From a bacterium (GTDB lineage Bacteria > Cyanobacteriota > Vampirovibrionia > Gastranaerophilales > Gastranaerophilaceae): a stretch of 64,000 nt of DNA. The stretch's first letter is position 1. The number at the start of each line of letters is the position of its first letter. This document shows, piece by piece, positions 33,691 to 43,600 of this stretch. The stretch is from positions 186,001 to 250,000 of the forward strand of contig JAFYQF010000012.1 in the NCBI GenBank assembly GCA_017559905.1, given 5' to 3'. The position numbers were made by a program, and so were the translations under genes. The notes under the pieces are model-generated. The model did not search any database and was not told where the DNA came from. It was given only the letters and a program-made list of their open reading frames with translations.

Positions 33691-35343
33691 TTATTGTACG
33701 AAGATATACTTGTTAGGGTTTGTTGTTGCTTGGGTTTTTGCGAATGTTTCTGCAGCTTCTTTGGTTGCGAAACCTGTTTGGATAACTGTGTTACCGCATC
33801 CTTCTTCAACTCTGAATGTTTCTGATTTGCCGTGTTTTGTTGAGTTATCATAGTATTCAAGTTTTACATCTTCAGGTTTTGTTTGTTTAACTTCACCTTT
33901 GTGGTAAATATATTGTACTCCGTTAACAGTTTTGTTTTTTGGAAGTTCGATTGTTCCGACTCTCAAACCTTTGTTTTTGCCGAAGATATCGTTACGTAAT
34001 GCCATAATGTCCTTGTGAGTCATTGGTTTACCGTCAGCACGTTTGTACAAACCTTTAGTTACTCGGTATGGGTCATCACCTACAACAACCTTATATGGAA
34101 CTGTAGCGATGCCGTCACCATTACCGTATACATTTAATTGACAAGTGTTGTTGCCATTGTTATTATTACAACCTTGGTTGTCAGTTTGTCCTGCTGGTGG
34201 TTGTCCTGCTGGTGGTGTTGTAACCGGTGGCTCTTGTTTTGCAGGTACTGTGCCTGGAAGTTTGTCGAATTCTTTGGCAGGTGTTTGAGGGTTTTTGTTG
34301 CAGAATTTTGCGATTTCGTATGCTGCAAGAAGTTCTCTGTCGTTAACTTTTTTGCCAGTTAATTCGCCATAACCTAATTTCAAGATAAGAGCTTTGTCTT
34401 CGTTAGTTAGGTTTTCCATTTTCAAGATTTCTCTCATAATTTTTTGGTTATGAGAACCTTTGATTTTTGATTCAAGATTTTTATCACCGTCTTCAACGAT
34501 TGCTTCTGCGCTAATTCCTTTGAAGATATCAGCTTGTCCGTTGTCTTTAACTTTAATAGCTGCTAAAACTGCTGGGATTGCAGCGCCTAACAAACCGATT
34601 AATGCACCTGATGCTGAATCAAGTTTTCCATCGTGGGTGATTGTGTCAACGATTTCTTCAGAACCGTCTATGTGATCACCAATAACGTCACTTTTGAATG
34701 GGATTGAGAACTTGTTGCCAATTAATGCACCAGTTCCTGCGCCAGCACCTAAACAACCTAGAGCCGCAAGCGTTTTGTATAGATTTGTTAGATCTTTTTC
34801 ATATTCATAGCCACCAATTTTAGCAGCGTGTTTCATTGTTGTTTTTCTAACGTTGTAAATATCTGCACCAGCTTGACGTTCGTCAAGGTTTAATTTGTTA
34901 TCAAAACCTGTAATTCTACCGATTTGACGTTTGTAAGCATCACTTGAGAATTTGCCGTTTACTACGAAATCTTCAGGATTATTTTCAATCATTCTTTGGA
35001 TTTCTCTTTCGTATCTTTTTTCTGTTCCGATTAAAACGTGTTCAAATTCAGGATGCTTCTTTTTAGCTTCTTCCATTGATTTTGCATCAATGTGAACCAT
35101 TCTGTTGTCAACTACGGCTGCAGCTTTTTCGTTTTTCAATGCGTTTTTACCAAGTTTTGCTGCTTCTTTGTCGGTTAAGCCTGCAACTTCTTTTTTGTAT
35201 TCGTTAGTTTTGTCTGATTTAAAATTAATTGCAGCTTGTTTGTCTGTTCTCAAGCTTTGAGCTTTTTTTCTGTCAAGTCTTGAGCGTCTGTAAAGACCAT
35301 CTTCGTAACCTGTCGCAGTTAAATTCTTTACTGCATCTGTCAT
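33691..35343 (-). CDS. Unrecognised protein with paired membrane segments and a proline linker
   Basis: 550 residues, start after AAGGGGAAAATT. Residues 1-185 are basic and helical. Two glycine/alanine-rich hydrophobic segments follow at about 190-210 (LGCLGAGAGTGALIG) and 245-270 (SGALIGLLGAAIPAVLAAI), of glycine-zipper type. After a charged helical region comes a Pro/Thr/Gln linker (about 375-400) with an Asn/Gly run. The last ~140 residues look folded: KVVVGDDPYRVTKGLYKRADG and IMALRNDIFGKNKGL resemble a LysM-like or FimV-like unit, and the final ~45 residues (TGFATKEAAETFA) resemble a small SPOR-like fold. No enzyme motif is seen. It is perhaps an envelope-associated protein; the orientation is unknown. 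Confidence 0.6.
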   Translation of the reverse strand: MTDAVKNLTATGYEDGLYRRSRLDRKKAQSLRTDKQAAINFKSDKTNEYKKEVAGLTDKEAAKLGKNALKNEKAAAVVDNRMVHIDAKSMEEAKKKHPEFEHVLIGTEKRYEREIQRMIENNPEDFVVNGKFSSDAYKRQIGRITGFDNKLNLDERQAGADIYNVRKTTMKHAAKIGGYEYEKDLTNLYKTLAALGCLGAGAGTGALIGNKFSIPFKSDVIGDHIDGSEEIVDTITHDGKLDSASGALIGLLGAAIPAVLAAIKVKDNGQADIFKGISAEAIVEDGDKNLESKIKGSHNQKIMREILKMENLTNEDKALILKLGYGELTGKKVNDRELLAAYEIAKFCNKNPQTPAKEFDKLPGTVPAKQEPPVTTPPAGQPPAGQTDNQGCNNNNGNNTCQLNVYGNGDGIATVPYKVVVGDDPYRVTKGLYKRADGKPMTHKDIMALRNDIFGKNKGLRVGTIELPKNKTVNGVQYIYHKGEVKQTKPEDVKLEYYDNSTKHGKSETFRVEEGCGNTVIQTGFATKEAAETFAKTQATTNPNKYIFVQ

Positions 35344-35556
35344 AATTTTCCCCTTTCAAATTTGACCTTGTTAAATAGCCGCAAAGCTATTTTTATCCCC
35401 TGTACTTTTATAAACAATTTTTGTTTGTTAAAATTGCCTTTTATAATAAATTAAAAAAATAATAAACTTTGAAAACTTCGTCAGGAGTTGTGTTTTGCCT
35501 GATTTTAAAAGCGTTAACATTTTGTAATAATTCAAAAATATTCACTTCTTTACTTA

Positions 35557-35586
35557 TTTACATAGAGAAAAAGTATAGTATATAAT
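35557..35586 (+). promoter_or_regulatory. Promoter placed for a leaderless mRNA (oppD-like gene)
   Basis: TTTACA (35557-35562), 18 bases, TATAAT (35581-35586), ending 6 bases before ATG 35593; no ribosome site. Confidence 0.5.
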
Positions 35587-35592
35587 AGCTAT

Positions 35593-36546
35593 ATGAATAT
35601 TTTAGAAGTAAAGAATTTGAATTTGGGGTTTAAGACTGAATGCGGGTTTAGGCAGGCGTTGTTTGACGTTAGCTTTTCTTTAGAACGTGGCAAAACACTT
35701 GCACTAGTGGGAGAAAGCGGGTGTGGAAAATCAATTAGTGCTACAAGCATATTAAGGCTTTTACCAAAAACTGCGCAAATTACAGAAGGTGAAATCTTGT
35801 ATGAAAACAAGAATATATTAGAACTTTCTGAAAAAGATATGTATGGTATTCGTGGTGCAAAAATTGCGCTTATTCCGCAAGATCCTATGACTTCTTTGAA
35901 TCCTTTGTATACGATAGAAAATCAACTTTTAGAAGTAATTAAAATCCATCAAAACTTGCAAGGTGAAGAAGCTAGAAAAAAAGCGCTAGAAGCGTTAGAG
36001 ATGGTTCAAATTCCTTGCGCAAAGGAACGCTTGAAGAGTTATCCGCATGAGTTTTCAGGTGGGATGAAACAGCGTGCAATAATTGCGATGGCGCTTGCTT
36101 GTAATGCTGAAATCTTAATTGCAGATGAGCCGACAACAGCGTTAGATGTTACTATACAGGCGCAGATTATGGAATTGTTAAATGTTATAAAAACTGAAAA
36201 AGGCACTTCTATTCTTTTAATTACGCACGATTTGGCGCTTGTTAGAGAAAATGCTGATGATGTTGCGGTTATGTATGCGGGTAGAATTGTGGAAAAAGCG
36301 CCTGTAGCTGAATTCTTCAAAAATCCAAGGCATCCATATTCTTTGGCGCTATTAGACGCAATCCCTTCTAACAGAGGTGTTGCTCTTGAAACAATTCAAG
36401 GTCAACCGCCTACAATTCACCAAGATATTTCTGGTTGTCGTTTTCATCCAAGATGCAGAATGTGTTTTGAACGTTGTGTTAATGATATTCCTGAATTGCG
36501 TAATGTTGGAGAAAATCATTATTCAGCGTGTTTTTTGGATGACTAA
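35593..36546 (+). CDS. Oligopeptide/dipeptide ABC transporter ATPase, OppD/DppD type
   Basis: 317 residues. Walker A GESGCGKS, Q-loop PQDPMTSLNPLYT, ABC signature FSGGMKQR, Walker B ILIADEPTTALDV and switch His in LLITHD are all intact. The C-terminal oligopeptide-transporter extension is present (CRFHPRCRMCFERC), with four closely spaced cysteines typical of this subfamily. It powers uptake of short peptides (or nickel) through a membrane complex. The permeases, the binding protein and the second ATPase (OppF) are not adjacent, so it is an orphan here. The mRNA appears leaderless. Its stop overlaps ispE by 4 bases, convergently. Confidence 0.85.
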   Translation: MNILEVKNLNLGFKTECGFRQALFDVSFSLERGKTLALVGESGCGKSISATSILRLLPKTAQITEGEILYENKNILELSEKDMYGIRGAKIALIPQDPMTSLNPLYTIENQLLEVIKIHQNLQGEEARKKALEALEMVQIPCAKERLKSYPHEFSGGMKQRAIIAMALACNAEILIADEPTTALDVTIQAQIMELLNVIKTEKGTSILLITHDLALVRENADDVAVMYAGRIVEKAPVAEFFKNPRHPYSLALLDAIPSNRGVALETIQGQPPTIHQDISGCRFHPRCRMCFERCVNDIPELRNVGENHYSACFLDD

Positions 36547-37346
36547 ATTAGTTTCACTCCGTCAGGGATAGATTTTAAGTCGTTTTTAATCCAAAATCCG
36601 TCAGTTTCTTTAAAGTTATCTTTTATTAAAAAATAAGTCGAACCTGAACCTGACATCATAGCGTTAGGGTAGAGTTGTTTTATTTTTTGTAATTCTTTAT
36701 AATCGTCAATTATTGCCCATTCTAAATCGTTTTTATAATTATGGCGATCTGTTTCTGTGATAGATTTCTTGTTTGAAAATTTTGTGTAGGCTTCTTTTGC
36801 GCTTATTCCAAGATTGAGTGGCTTAATTAATGATAGCTGAAATTCTTCAAACTCAAGAGGAGTTAAGATTTCTCCACGTCCAGTGGTTATTTGGCGTCCG
36901 CCTTCTAGACAAAAATTTAAGTCGGAGCCAAGTTTTGCGCAAATGGTGTGAAGTTCTGGTTTAGAAAGTGGGTTACCGAAAATTGCATTCAAGCCTTTTA
37001 ATATCCCTGCAGCGTTGGTGCTTCCGCCAGCTAGTCCTGCTGAAACGGGGATGTTTTTTTCTATATGAACATTGATTTTGTGGGCAGGCATGTTTGATTT
37101 TTCAATAAAAAGCATAATCGCCTTATGCACAAGATTACTTTCGTTATAAGGGATTTCAGGGCTTGTGCCTGAAAGTTTTATTTCAAACTCGTCAGAGGGT
37201 TCTATAGTAAGTGTAAGGTAATCATAAAGACTAATTGTCTGCATAATGCTTTCAATGTTATGAAAACCGTCAGGTCTTTTCCCTGTGACTTTCAAGTTAA
37301 GATTGATTTTCGCAGGACATTGAATTATTAATTGTTTGCTACCCAT
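36543..37346 (-). CDS. ispE: 4-diphosphocytidyl-2-C-methyl-D-erythritol kinase
   Basis: 267 residues, GHMP kinase fold. CPAKINLNLKVTGKRPDGFHNI opens it (residues 10-31), the ATP-binding glycine loop is PVSAGLAGGSTNAAG, and the last motif is AMMSGSGSTYFL. It phosphorylates the 2-hydroxyl of CDP-methylerythritol in the MEP route to isoprenoids, needed for undecaprenyl phosphate and quinones. It overlaps the end of rsmA by 8 bases, so the two are co-translated, an arrangement common in bacteria. Confidence 0.92.
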   Translation of the reverse strand: MGSKQLIIQCPAKINLNLKVTGKRPDGFHNIESIMQTISLYDYLTLTIEPSDEFEIKLSGTSPEIPYNESNLVHKAIMLFIEKSNMPAHKINVHIEKNIPVSAGLAGGSTNAAGILKGLNAIFGNPLSKPELHTICAKLGSDLNFCLEGGRQITTGRGEILTPLEFEEFQLSLIKPLNLGISAKEAYTKFSNKKSITETDRHNYKNDLEWAIIDDYKELQKIKQLYPNAMMSGSGSTYFLIKDNFKETDGFWIKNDLKSIPDGVKLI

Positions 37347-38178
37347 TCTTTAACAATTCCTCTGAAAGTTTGCCAAAGGTTTCAATTGAAAGCTTTTCGC
37401 CTCTTGTGTTTTCGTCAATTCCTAATGCAGAAAGAGATTTTGTGATGTTTTCTTTTGAAAAACCACCTTGAAGTAAGCAGTTTTTAATGTTTTTTCTGCG
37501 TTGAGAAAATGCTGCTTTCACGGTTTTTCTAAAATGTGTATAATCTGTTAAATCTAGTCTAGGTTTTTCTAGCACATCAAGTTTTACAAGTGCTGAATTA
37601 ACTTTTGGTGCTGGGTAAAAAGATTTTCTTCCAACAAGCCTGAAAATTTCGACATCCGCCCAAAACTGTGAAAGAATTGTTAATAGTCCATATTGTTTTG
37701 ATGGAGAATTCTCATCGGCAGCCATTCTTCTAGCGACTTCTTCCTGAACCATAAGGATAATATCTTTTATTAGGTTGCGGTTTTTGTTGTTCAAATCATC
37801 CACTTCTCCAAGCAAGTGCGCAATAATTGGGCTTGTAATGTAGTATGGAATATTGGCAACAATTTTAACCTTTTCGTCGACTAATTGAGAAAAGTCTGTT
37901 TTCAAAATATCTTGGTGAATGATTTCCAAATTAGGAGCATCAAGTTTTTTTAGTTCTCTAATTGCTTCTTCATCAAGCTCGATTGCAATAACTTTTTTGG
38001 CATGCTTGACCAATTGTTCCGTTACAAACCCGACTCCAGGTCCAATTTCGATTACTATATCGTCAGATGTAATTCCTGCTTCAGCAATGATAGCGTCAAT
38101 TACATCGGCGTTAATTAGAAAGTTTTGACCGAGTCTTTTTTTAGTTTTGAAAAATTTTGCGCGTTCGAAGTAGTTCAT
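37339..38178 (-). CDS. rsmA: 16S rRNA dimethyladenosine methyltransferase
   Basis: 279 residues. KKRLGQNFLINADVID at the start, SAM-binding VIEIGPGVGFVTEQL, acidic VIAIELDEEA, and the catalytic NIPYYITSPII (N-I-P-Y), with FSQRRKNIKN near the end, identify KsgA/RsmA. It dimethylates two adjacent adenosines in the last helix of 16S rRNA during 30S maturation. The upstream stretch to the gshA start (95 bases) is the divergent promoter region. It leads the rsmA-ispE pair. Confidence 0.95.
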   Translation of the reverse strand: MNYFERAKFFKTKKRLGQNFLINADVIDAIIAEAGITSDDIVIEIGPGVGFVTEQLVKHAKKVIAIELDEEAIRELKKLDAPNLEIIHQDILKTDFSQLVDEKVKIVANIPYYITSPIIAHLLGEVDDLNNKNRNLIKDIILMVQEEVARRMAADENSPSKQYGLLTILSQFWADVEIFRLVGRKSFYPAPKVNSALVKLDVLEKPRLDLTDYTHFRKTVKAAFSQRRKNIKNCLLQGGFSKENITKSLSALGIDENTRGEKLSIETFGKLSEELLKNG

Positions 38179-38273
38179 GTTACCTATTATAATAGCACAG
38201 ATAGGTTAATGTCTGCAAACTTCATGTTTGATATTTTAACAATGGTTATAGTATAGTATCAACGGAGGTTAAT

Positions 38274-39599
38274 GTGAGTACATTGCAGGCTAAAGAAAAA
38301 TTAAATCGTGGGGAGATTTTGAAACTTTTTACTTGTGGTTTTAAGCCAAAGGCAGAACATAAAATTGGTATGGAGTTTGAACGCTTACCAATTTCTGTTG
38401 TAACTAACAATACGGTTTCTTACGATGGTGATTTTGGAGTTTGTAATTTATTAAGGGCATACGCAAAGTCTGAAAATTGGGACTATATAACGGATGATTA
38501 TAATATTATAGGATTGAAACAAGGTCATGATACTATTACGCTTGAGCCTGGTAGTCAGCTTGAGTTAAGTATCAAACCTAAAAATACAATTCATGATTTA
38601 AAGTCAAAAGTTGATGAGCTAAATTCTCAAATGAAACCTATTTTAGACAAGTTTAATATTAAACTTTTAGAATACGGGGTATCTCCTCTTTCTACCCACA
38701 AAAATATTTTATTAATTCCAAAACGTCGTTATAGAATTATGGCACAATATTTGTGGGGAATACTTTCTGACGTTATGATGAGAGAAACTGCGGGTATTCA
38801 GTGTTGTATAGACTTTGAGAATGAAGAAGATGCAATGCGTAAATTTTTGATTGCAAACAAGCTTGTACCTTTTATGACGGCAATGTTCGCTAATTCACCG
38901 ATTAGGGGTGGGGTTGAAACTGGTTATAAAAGCTTTAGGGCTTTGAGTTGGTTAAATACCGATAATGACAGATGTGGCTTTTGTGGGGAAATGATTGAAG
39001 ATTTTTCGTTCGATAAATATATTGATGAAGTTTTGAAATGTCCTATGATTTTTATAAACAGAGAGGATACTCCAATTGCTCTCCGTGGTAAGTTTTCTTT
39101 TGAAGAATTTATGAAAAATGGTTATCGTGATTTTGACGCTGATATTGAAGATTTTAAGCTCCATGCAAATTTATATTTCCCAGAAGTTAGAATGCGCAAT
39201 TTTATCGAAATAAGAAATCAGGATTGTGTTGGCAAGGATATGATTTATTCAGTTTTGGCGATTTACAAAGGAATTTTGTATAATAGTTCTGCAATGGATG
39301 AGGTTGAGGAGTTGTTGTCAGAATTTTGTTATAATGATTTTTCTGAACTTCGTTATAATGTTCCAAAAAGTGCTTTAAATGCAAAGATTAAAAGGACTTC
39401 GGTTTTGGATATTGCAAAGGAACTTCTTTATATTGCCGAAAAATCATTGATAGAAATGGATACAAATGAAGAAGTCTTTCTTGATCCGATTAAGGAATTA
39501 ATTGAAGATGGGATTTGTCCTGCAGATATTCTTATAAAAAATTGGAATGGGATTTGGAACAAAGACATAACAAAATTGGTTAAATATTTAAGTTCATGA
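38274..39599 (+). CDS. gshA: Glutamate-cysteine ligase, plant/cyanobacterial type
   Basis: 441 residues from GTG 38274, five bases after GGAGG (the ATG overlapping it is followed by TGA). It matches the GCS2 family: GMEFERLPI, IIGLKQGHDTITLEPGSQLELS, MMRETAGIQCCIDF, FANSPIRGG and YFPEVRMRNFIEIRNQD. It joins glutamate and cysteine to gamma-glutamylcysteine with ATP, in the cytoplasm. No gshB is nearby, so the end product may be gamma-glutamylcysteine or glutathione made with a distant gene. A related enzyme type (EgtA) starts ergothioneine synthesis, but nothing else of that route is here. A -10-like TATAGT lies about 25 bases before GTG. Confidence 0.82.
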   Translation: MSTLQAKEKLNRGEILKLFTCGFKPKAEHKIGMEFERLPISVVTNNTVSYDGDFGVCNLLRAYAKSENWDYITDDYNIIGLKQGHDTITLEPGSQLELSIKPKNTIHDLKSKVDELNSQMKPILDKFNIKLLEYGVSPLSTHKNILLIPKRRYRIMAQYLWGILSDVMMRETAGIQCCIDFENEEDAMRKFLIANKLVPFMTAMFANSPIRGGVETGYKSFRALSWLNTDNDRCGFCGEMIEDFSFDKYIDEVLKCPMIFINREDTPIALRGKFSFEEFMKNGYRDFDADIEDFKLHANLYFPEVRMRNFIEIRNQDCVGKDMIYSVLAIYKGILYNSSAMDEVEELLSEFCYNDFSELRYNVPKSALNAKIKRTSVLDIAKELLYIAEKSLIEMDTNEEVFLDPIKELIEDGICPADILIKNWNGIWNKDITKLVKYLSS

Positions 39600-39601
39600 A
39601 G

Positions 39602-39628
39602 AAAAAAGGCGATTTTTTGAAATCGCCT
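39602..39628 (-). terminator. Terminator of the GGDEF-type gene
   Basis: On the minus strand GGCGATTTC, A-rich loop, AAATCGCCTTTTTTC: a 9-base-pair stem with a T run. On the plus strand it lacks the T run. Confidence 0.8.
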
Positions 39629-39675
39629 GATAACCAGATTTACACTATGTAAGTGTTCAGAAAGGAAGTCTTTTA

Positions 39676-40551
39676 CTATTCTCCCAAGTTGATTTGAGAG
39701 AATTGAACAATTTTATTTTTGCCACGTTTTTTTGCATTGTACAAAGCGTGTTCTGCGTAGCGGATAATTGTGTTTACGTCTTCGTCTGTATCTTCCAAGC
39801 AAGGGTAAGTTGAAATACCACCTGAAATAGTAATTGGGTGTCTTTCTTCTTCTCCTGCAGGAATGAATTCCATTTTTTCAATATCACGTCTGAATCTTTC
39901 GCCGAAAAGGAACGCATTTTCTTCAGAGGTGTTTGGTAAGATTAGAAGAAATTCTTCGTCACCGTAACGAGTAAGAATGTCTTCTTTTCTGATTAATTGT
40001 TTTAATTTGTCTGCGATTGAGCGAAGAAGTACGTCACCCCAGTCGTAGCCGTAAATGTCGTTAACAACTTTGAAAAAGTCAAGGTCGAATAATAGGCAAG
40101 ATAGTTTTGTGCCATAACGTTTTGCTCTTGAAATTTCTTGTTCAAGACGTTCGTGCAAATATCTTCTGTTGTGAAGTCCTGTTAGTTCGTCTGTTGTTGT
40201 TACTTGCATTAATTTTTCACGTAAATCTCTGATTTTTAATAAAGCTTTTGTTCTGATTAAAAGTTCATCTGTATCAACTGGAGTTTTAATCATATCGTAT
40301 GTGTAAGCTCTTACTGTTGTACCTTTGAAGGTCTCTCCTACAAATAGTACTGGAGCTTTGAATTTTGTAACCATTAAAACATCTTTGATGTTTGGTACAT
40401 CTTCAATTACTAACAACGCAGGATTAAGAGTTTCGTAATCTCTTAATTTTTCAGCGTCTTCAATTCTTACATTAACATCCTCAAGTCCTGCTAAAACGTC
40501 AGCAAGTGATGATGAATTTTGACTTGTATAAACGATTATATTTCTCATCTT
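39676..40551 (-). CDS. GGDEF-domain protein with altered signature and N-terminal receiver-like domain
   Basis: 291 residues from ATG 40549-40551, with AGGATAGG before it; the longer frame to 40626 has no ribosome site. Residues 1-115 fold like a response-regulator receiver (LLVIEDVPNIKDVL, APVLFVGE, then MIKTPVDTDELLIR), but I see no clear phospho-acceptor Asp in the usual setting. The GGDEF domain begins at DELTGLHNRRYLHERLEQE and has LLFDLDFFKVVNDIYGYDWGD. The signature reads RYGDEEF (residues 195-201), that is GDEEF in place of GGDEF. Cyclic di-GMP synthesis is the family role; the change may reduce activity or make it a sensor. It is divergent from the RelA/SpoT-domain gene. Confidence 0.8.
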   Translation of the reverse strand, partial: KMRNIIVYTSQNSSSLADVLAGLEDVNVRIEDAEKLRDYETLNPALLVIEDVPNIKDVLMVTKFKAPVLFVGETFKGTTVRAYTYDMIKTPVDTDELLIRTKALLKIRDLREKLMQVTTTDELTGLHNRRYLHERLEQEISRAKRYGTKLSCLLFDLDFFKVVNDIYGYDWGDVLLRSIADKLKQLIRKEDILTRYGDEEFLLILPNTSEENAFLFGERFRRDIEKMEFIPAGEEERHPITISGGISTYPCLEDTDEDVNTIIRYAEHALYNAKKRGKNKIVQFSQINLGE

Positions 40552-40652
40552 CCTATCCTTACAATATCTCACTCTTACTGAAAATATTAGCATGTAGCGG
40601 ATAACTGCGCAATTTGTAACAATCACTTAACAATATTAAAGTTAATGCTGAA

Positions 40653-43600
40653 ATGTCCGTAAATGTATTTGTTATGTCAAAGGTTAGTAATATAAATTTT
40701 GAAATAAGGAAGTTTTTATCTGAAAACAAGGATTTAAAATTTCTTTCAAAAAGTGAAATTCTCTCTATTATGGTTGCCAGAGGGAAGATTTCTCATATTC
40801 AAGCAAGTGAATATCTTAAAAATTCGACTTTTGATACAGGATTTGTAAATGGGATTGAGGTTTTGCCGCAATGGGGTGGGCAAAAAGAGTCTTTTGATGT
40901 GGCGTTGGGTGTGTTGAGCGGAATTCTTCTTTCGGCTCAATCTAAACTTGTGCAACAAGATAAAACTGATGGGCCTATCGCTAAAACAATTAATTATTTT
41001 AAAGAAAGTTTTGACACTGACAATAAAAAATCGAATACTGTTAAATTAATCAAGCAGACGCAAAAAGATTTAGCAGAGCTTGAAATGGCGTCTTCTCCTG
41101 AAGTTTTTAAGGCAAAATTCAAAGAATTACGTGGAGTAGAATTCTCTCAAAAAAATATTGCTGATTGCGCTGAAAAGTCTGAAATTATGACAAAAGCAGA
41201 AATTATTAAATCGGCTTGTGATAGTTTGAAACAGACTTTGTTGTTATCAACCGCAGATAGTGCAAGTAATGCAACTGGAATTGATGCGAATAGAGCTGTA
41301 ATTTCTACATTAAAAGCTTTGGGTAAAAAAGATAAAGCTTCTATTGATGAAGTTTTAAAAGATATCGAGTTGAAAAATAAAGATAACGAAGTATTTAAAA
41401 AATACGGTGGCAATTTAAGAGTTAATAAAGATAAAAATGGAGAATTGCAGATTTATAGGACTGCAAAAAATGGTTACGCAGAGCCTGTAACGCTTAAGCA
41501 TTTGCAAATTATTTCGCAAGAGTTGGAATTGCGTGTAAATAGGGCTTATGCAATGGCTTTAGGCGCAGAAGTTTCAGAGAATGCAACTTCTAAAGATTTA
41601 GAAAAATTGGCTAACCAAAGATATGATGATATCAAAAAAGATTATTATGAATCTTTTGAAAAAGCTTATGGCAAAGATAATCTTTCAGAATCTGCTGATA
41701 ATTATATATTATCTCAAGAAAAAAATACGGCTTACGTTGAGCTTGGTTTAGATTTTATTTCTATGGCTTCGATGTTTGTGGGTAGCGGAATGGTGTTGAA
41801 GGGCGCTAGGTTACTAGGTGCTGGCACAAAAACTGTAGGCGCGCTTACAAATGCGACTTCTGCTATGGCAAAAGCAACTCCTATTCTTGCAACAACTCAA
41901 ATTGCAAGACCTGTGAGTTTAATCGAAAATTTGGGCGCAGAAGAACCAGATTGGGAAAGTTATGGAATAAGCGTAAAAGAAGGCGCTATGTGGGTGACTT
42001 TAGGTATGGTATCAGGTGCGATTGGAAACAATGCCAGATTATTTTTGGGTCAAAAAGGGCTTGCTCATATAGCAAAAAATACAGGTAAATCTATAGATAG
42101 TCTTATAAAAATGTATAAATCAGGACATAAATTGCCTAATAATTTGCGAACTTGTTTGAGTTTAATTGAAAATTCGGCAAAAATAAGTGGTACATCTGCA
42201 GAATTTGTTGCGGATATTATGATGACTTATTGTATTCAAAAAGGCATCAGAGGAAATGATTTGACAGTGATGGATTATCTGATGTCAGCGAATGGTGCAA
42301 TGATGGGTACAGTTATGCACAAAACTTTTGCAAATATTTCTGATATTGAAAAAGTTAAAGTTATCCAAAAAGCTTTGCTTGAACAAAATCCAAAAATGTC
42401 AAAAGATGAACTTGAAAAAGCTTCAAAGCAACTTTTAGAAATCCATAGACTTGCAGAAGAAAAGCGTAATCCAAGTGTTGCAAAAACTGCAACTAAAAAT
42501 GATTTGAATAAATTTGATGATAATGTGGCTCAATTGCGCAAAAATATTGAAGAAGGACATTTGAGAGGACTTGAAGTTGTCAAGAACTTGTCAGTGCAAG
42601 AACAAAAAGCTTTGATTGAAGGTCTAAAAGCAGGTGCGGATATTGATGACTTTTTGATGACTGCTGTGGGAGAAAAACCTATGTGTTTTGTTGATTGCAA
42701 CAAAGATTTGGATATCGAAAAGTTAAGAATTGCAGGGTTTGAAGCTATAAAATTTAATCATCCGTATGATACTTTAGACTCAATGTTATTGATAAATAAA
42801 AAAATGGTCAAAAATTTAATTGAAGAGCATACTGAATTTTATCAAAAAAGACTTGCTTTGTCTGATGATGCGTCTGCAGATGATATTTACAGAGCATTAA
42901 TAAAAGATTTCTCAAGAGATGATATTCCATTCAAACGTGACCTTTTGGGTGTGACATTGGGTTATGGAAAAGAAAATGCGATGATTTTTGCTTTAGAGGA
43001 TTTTATTCCTGATTTCAATTTTAGTATGCGAAGTGATTTGCGAACTTATAAAAAGGCGCTAAAGACTGCATTGTATAGCGAAAATTCTCCGTTCAAAGAT
43101 TTTGATGATGCGTTTAAGGCAGGACTTGCAGAAAAGATTGATGGTATAAAAAATATTCAAAACCCAAATGTACCAGGGTATCATTCTGTAGATTATATGA
43201 AAAATATTTATGAGCAGACCGAAAGAGTTGACCACTTGCGTTCTGCGACCAAAAAGCTGGAAACAGTTAATGATGATTCAATTATTATTACAAGAACTGT
43301 TAAAGGTGCAGATGGAAAAGATAAATTAGAATTGAATGCTGTCGGAGATAAAAAGGCAAAAGAAACAGCAGAGCGAATTCATAATTTTGCGAAAAAGATA
43401 GAAAAATCAATCGTAAATATAATGCAAGACGCTGGGCTTGGTATTGATAAAAAAGATATGGCGCACAGGGCAAAAAGCGTAAAAAGTTTGTATGACAAAA
43501 TAAGGAGCGCTATTTGTGATGATGGTATGACTTTTAGCGAGGCGGTGAAATCAATTCGTGACCAAGTCGGTTGTCGTACAGAAATGGCGGATTTCAATTA

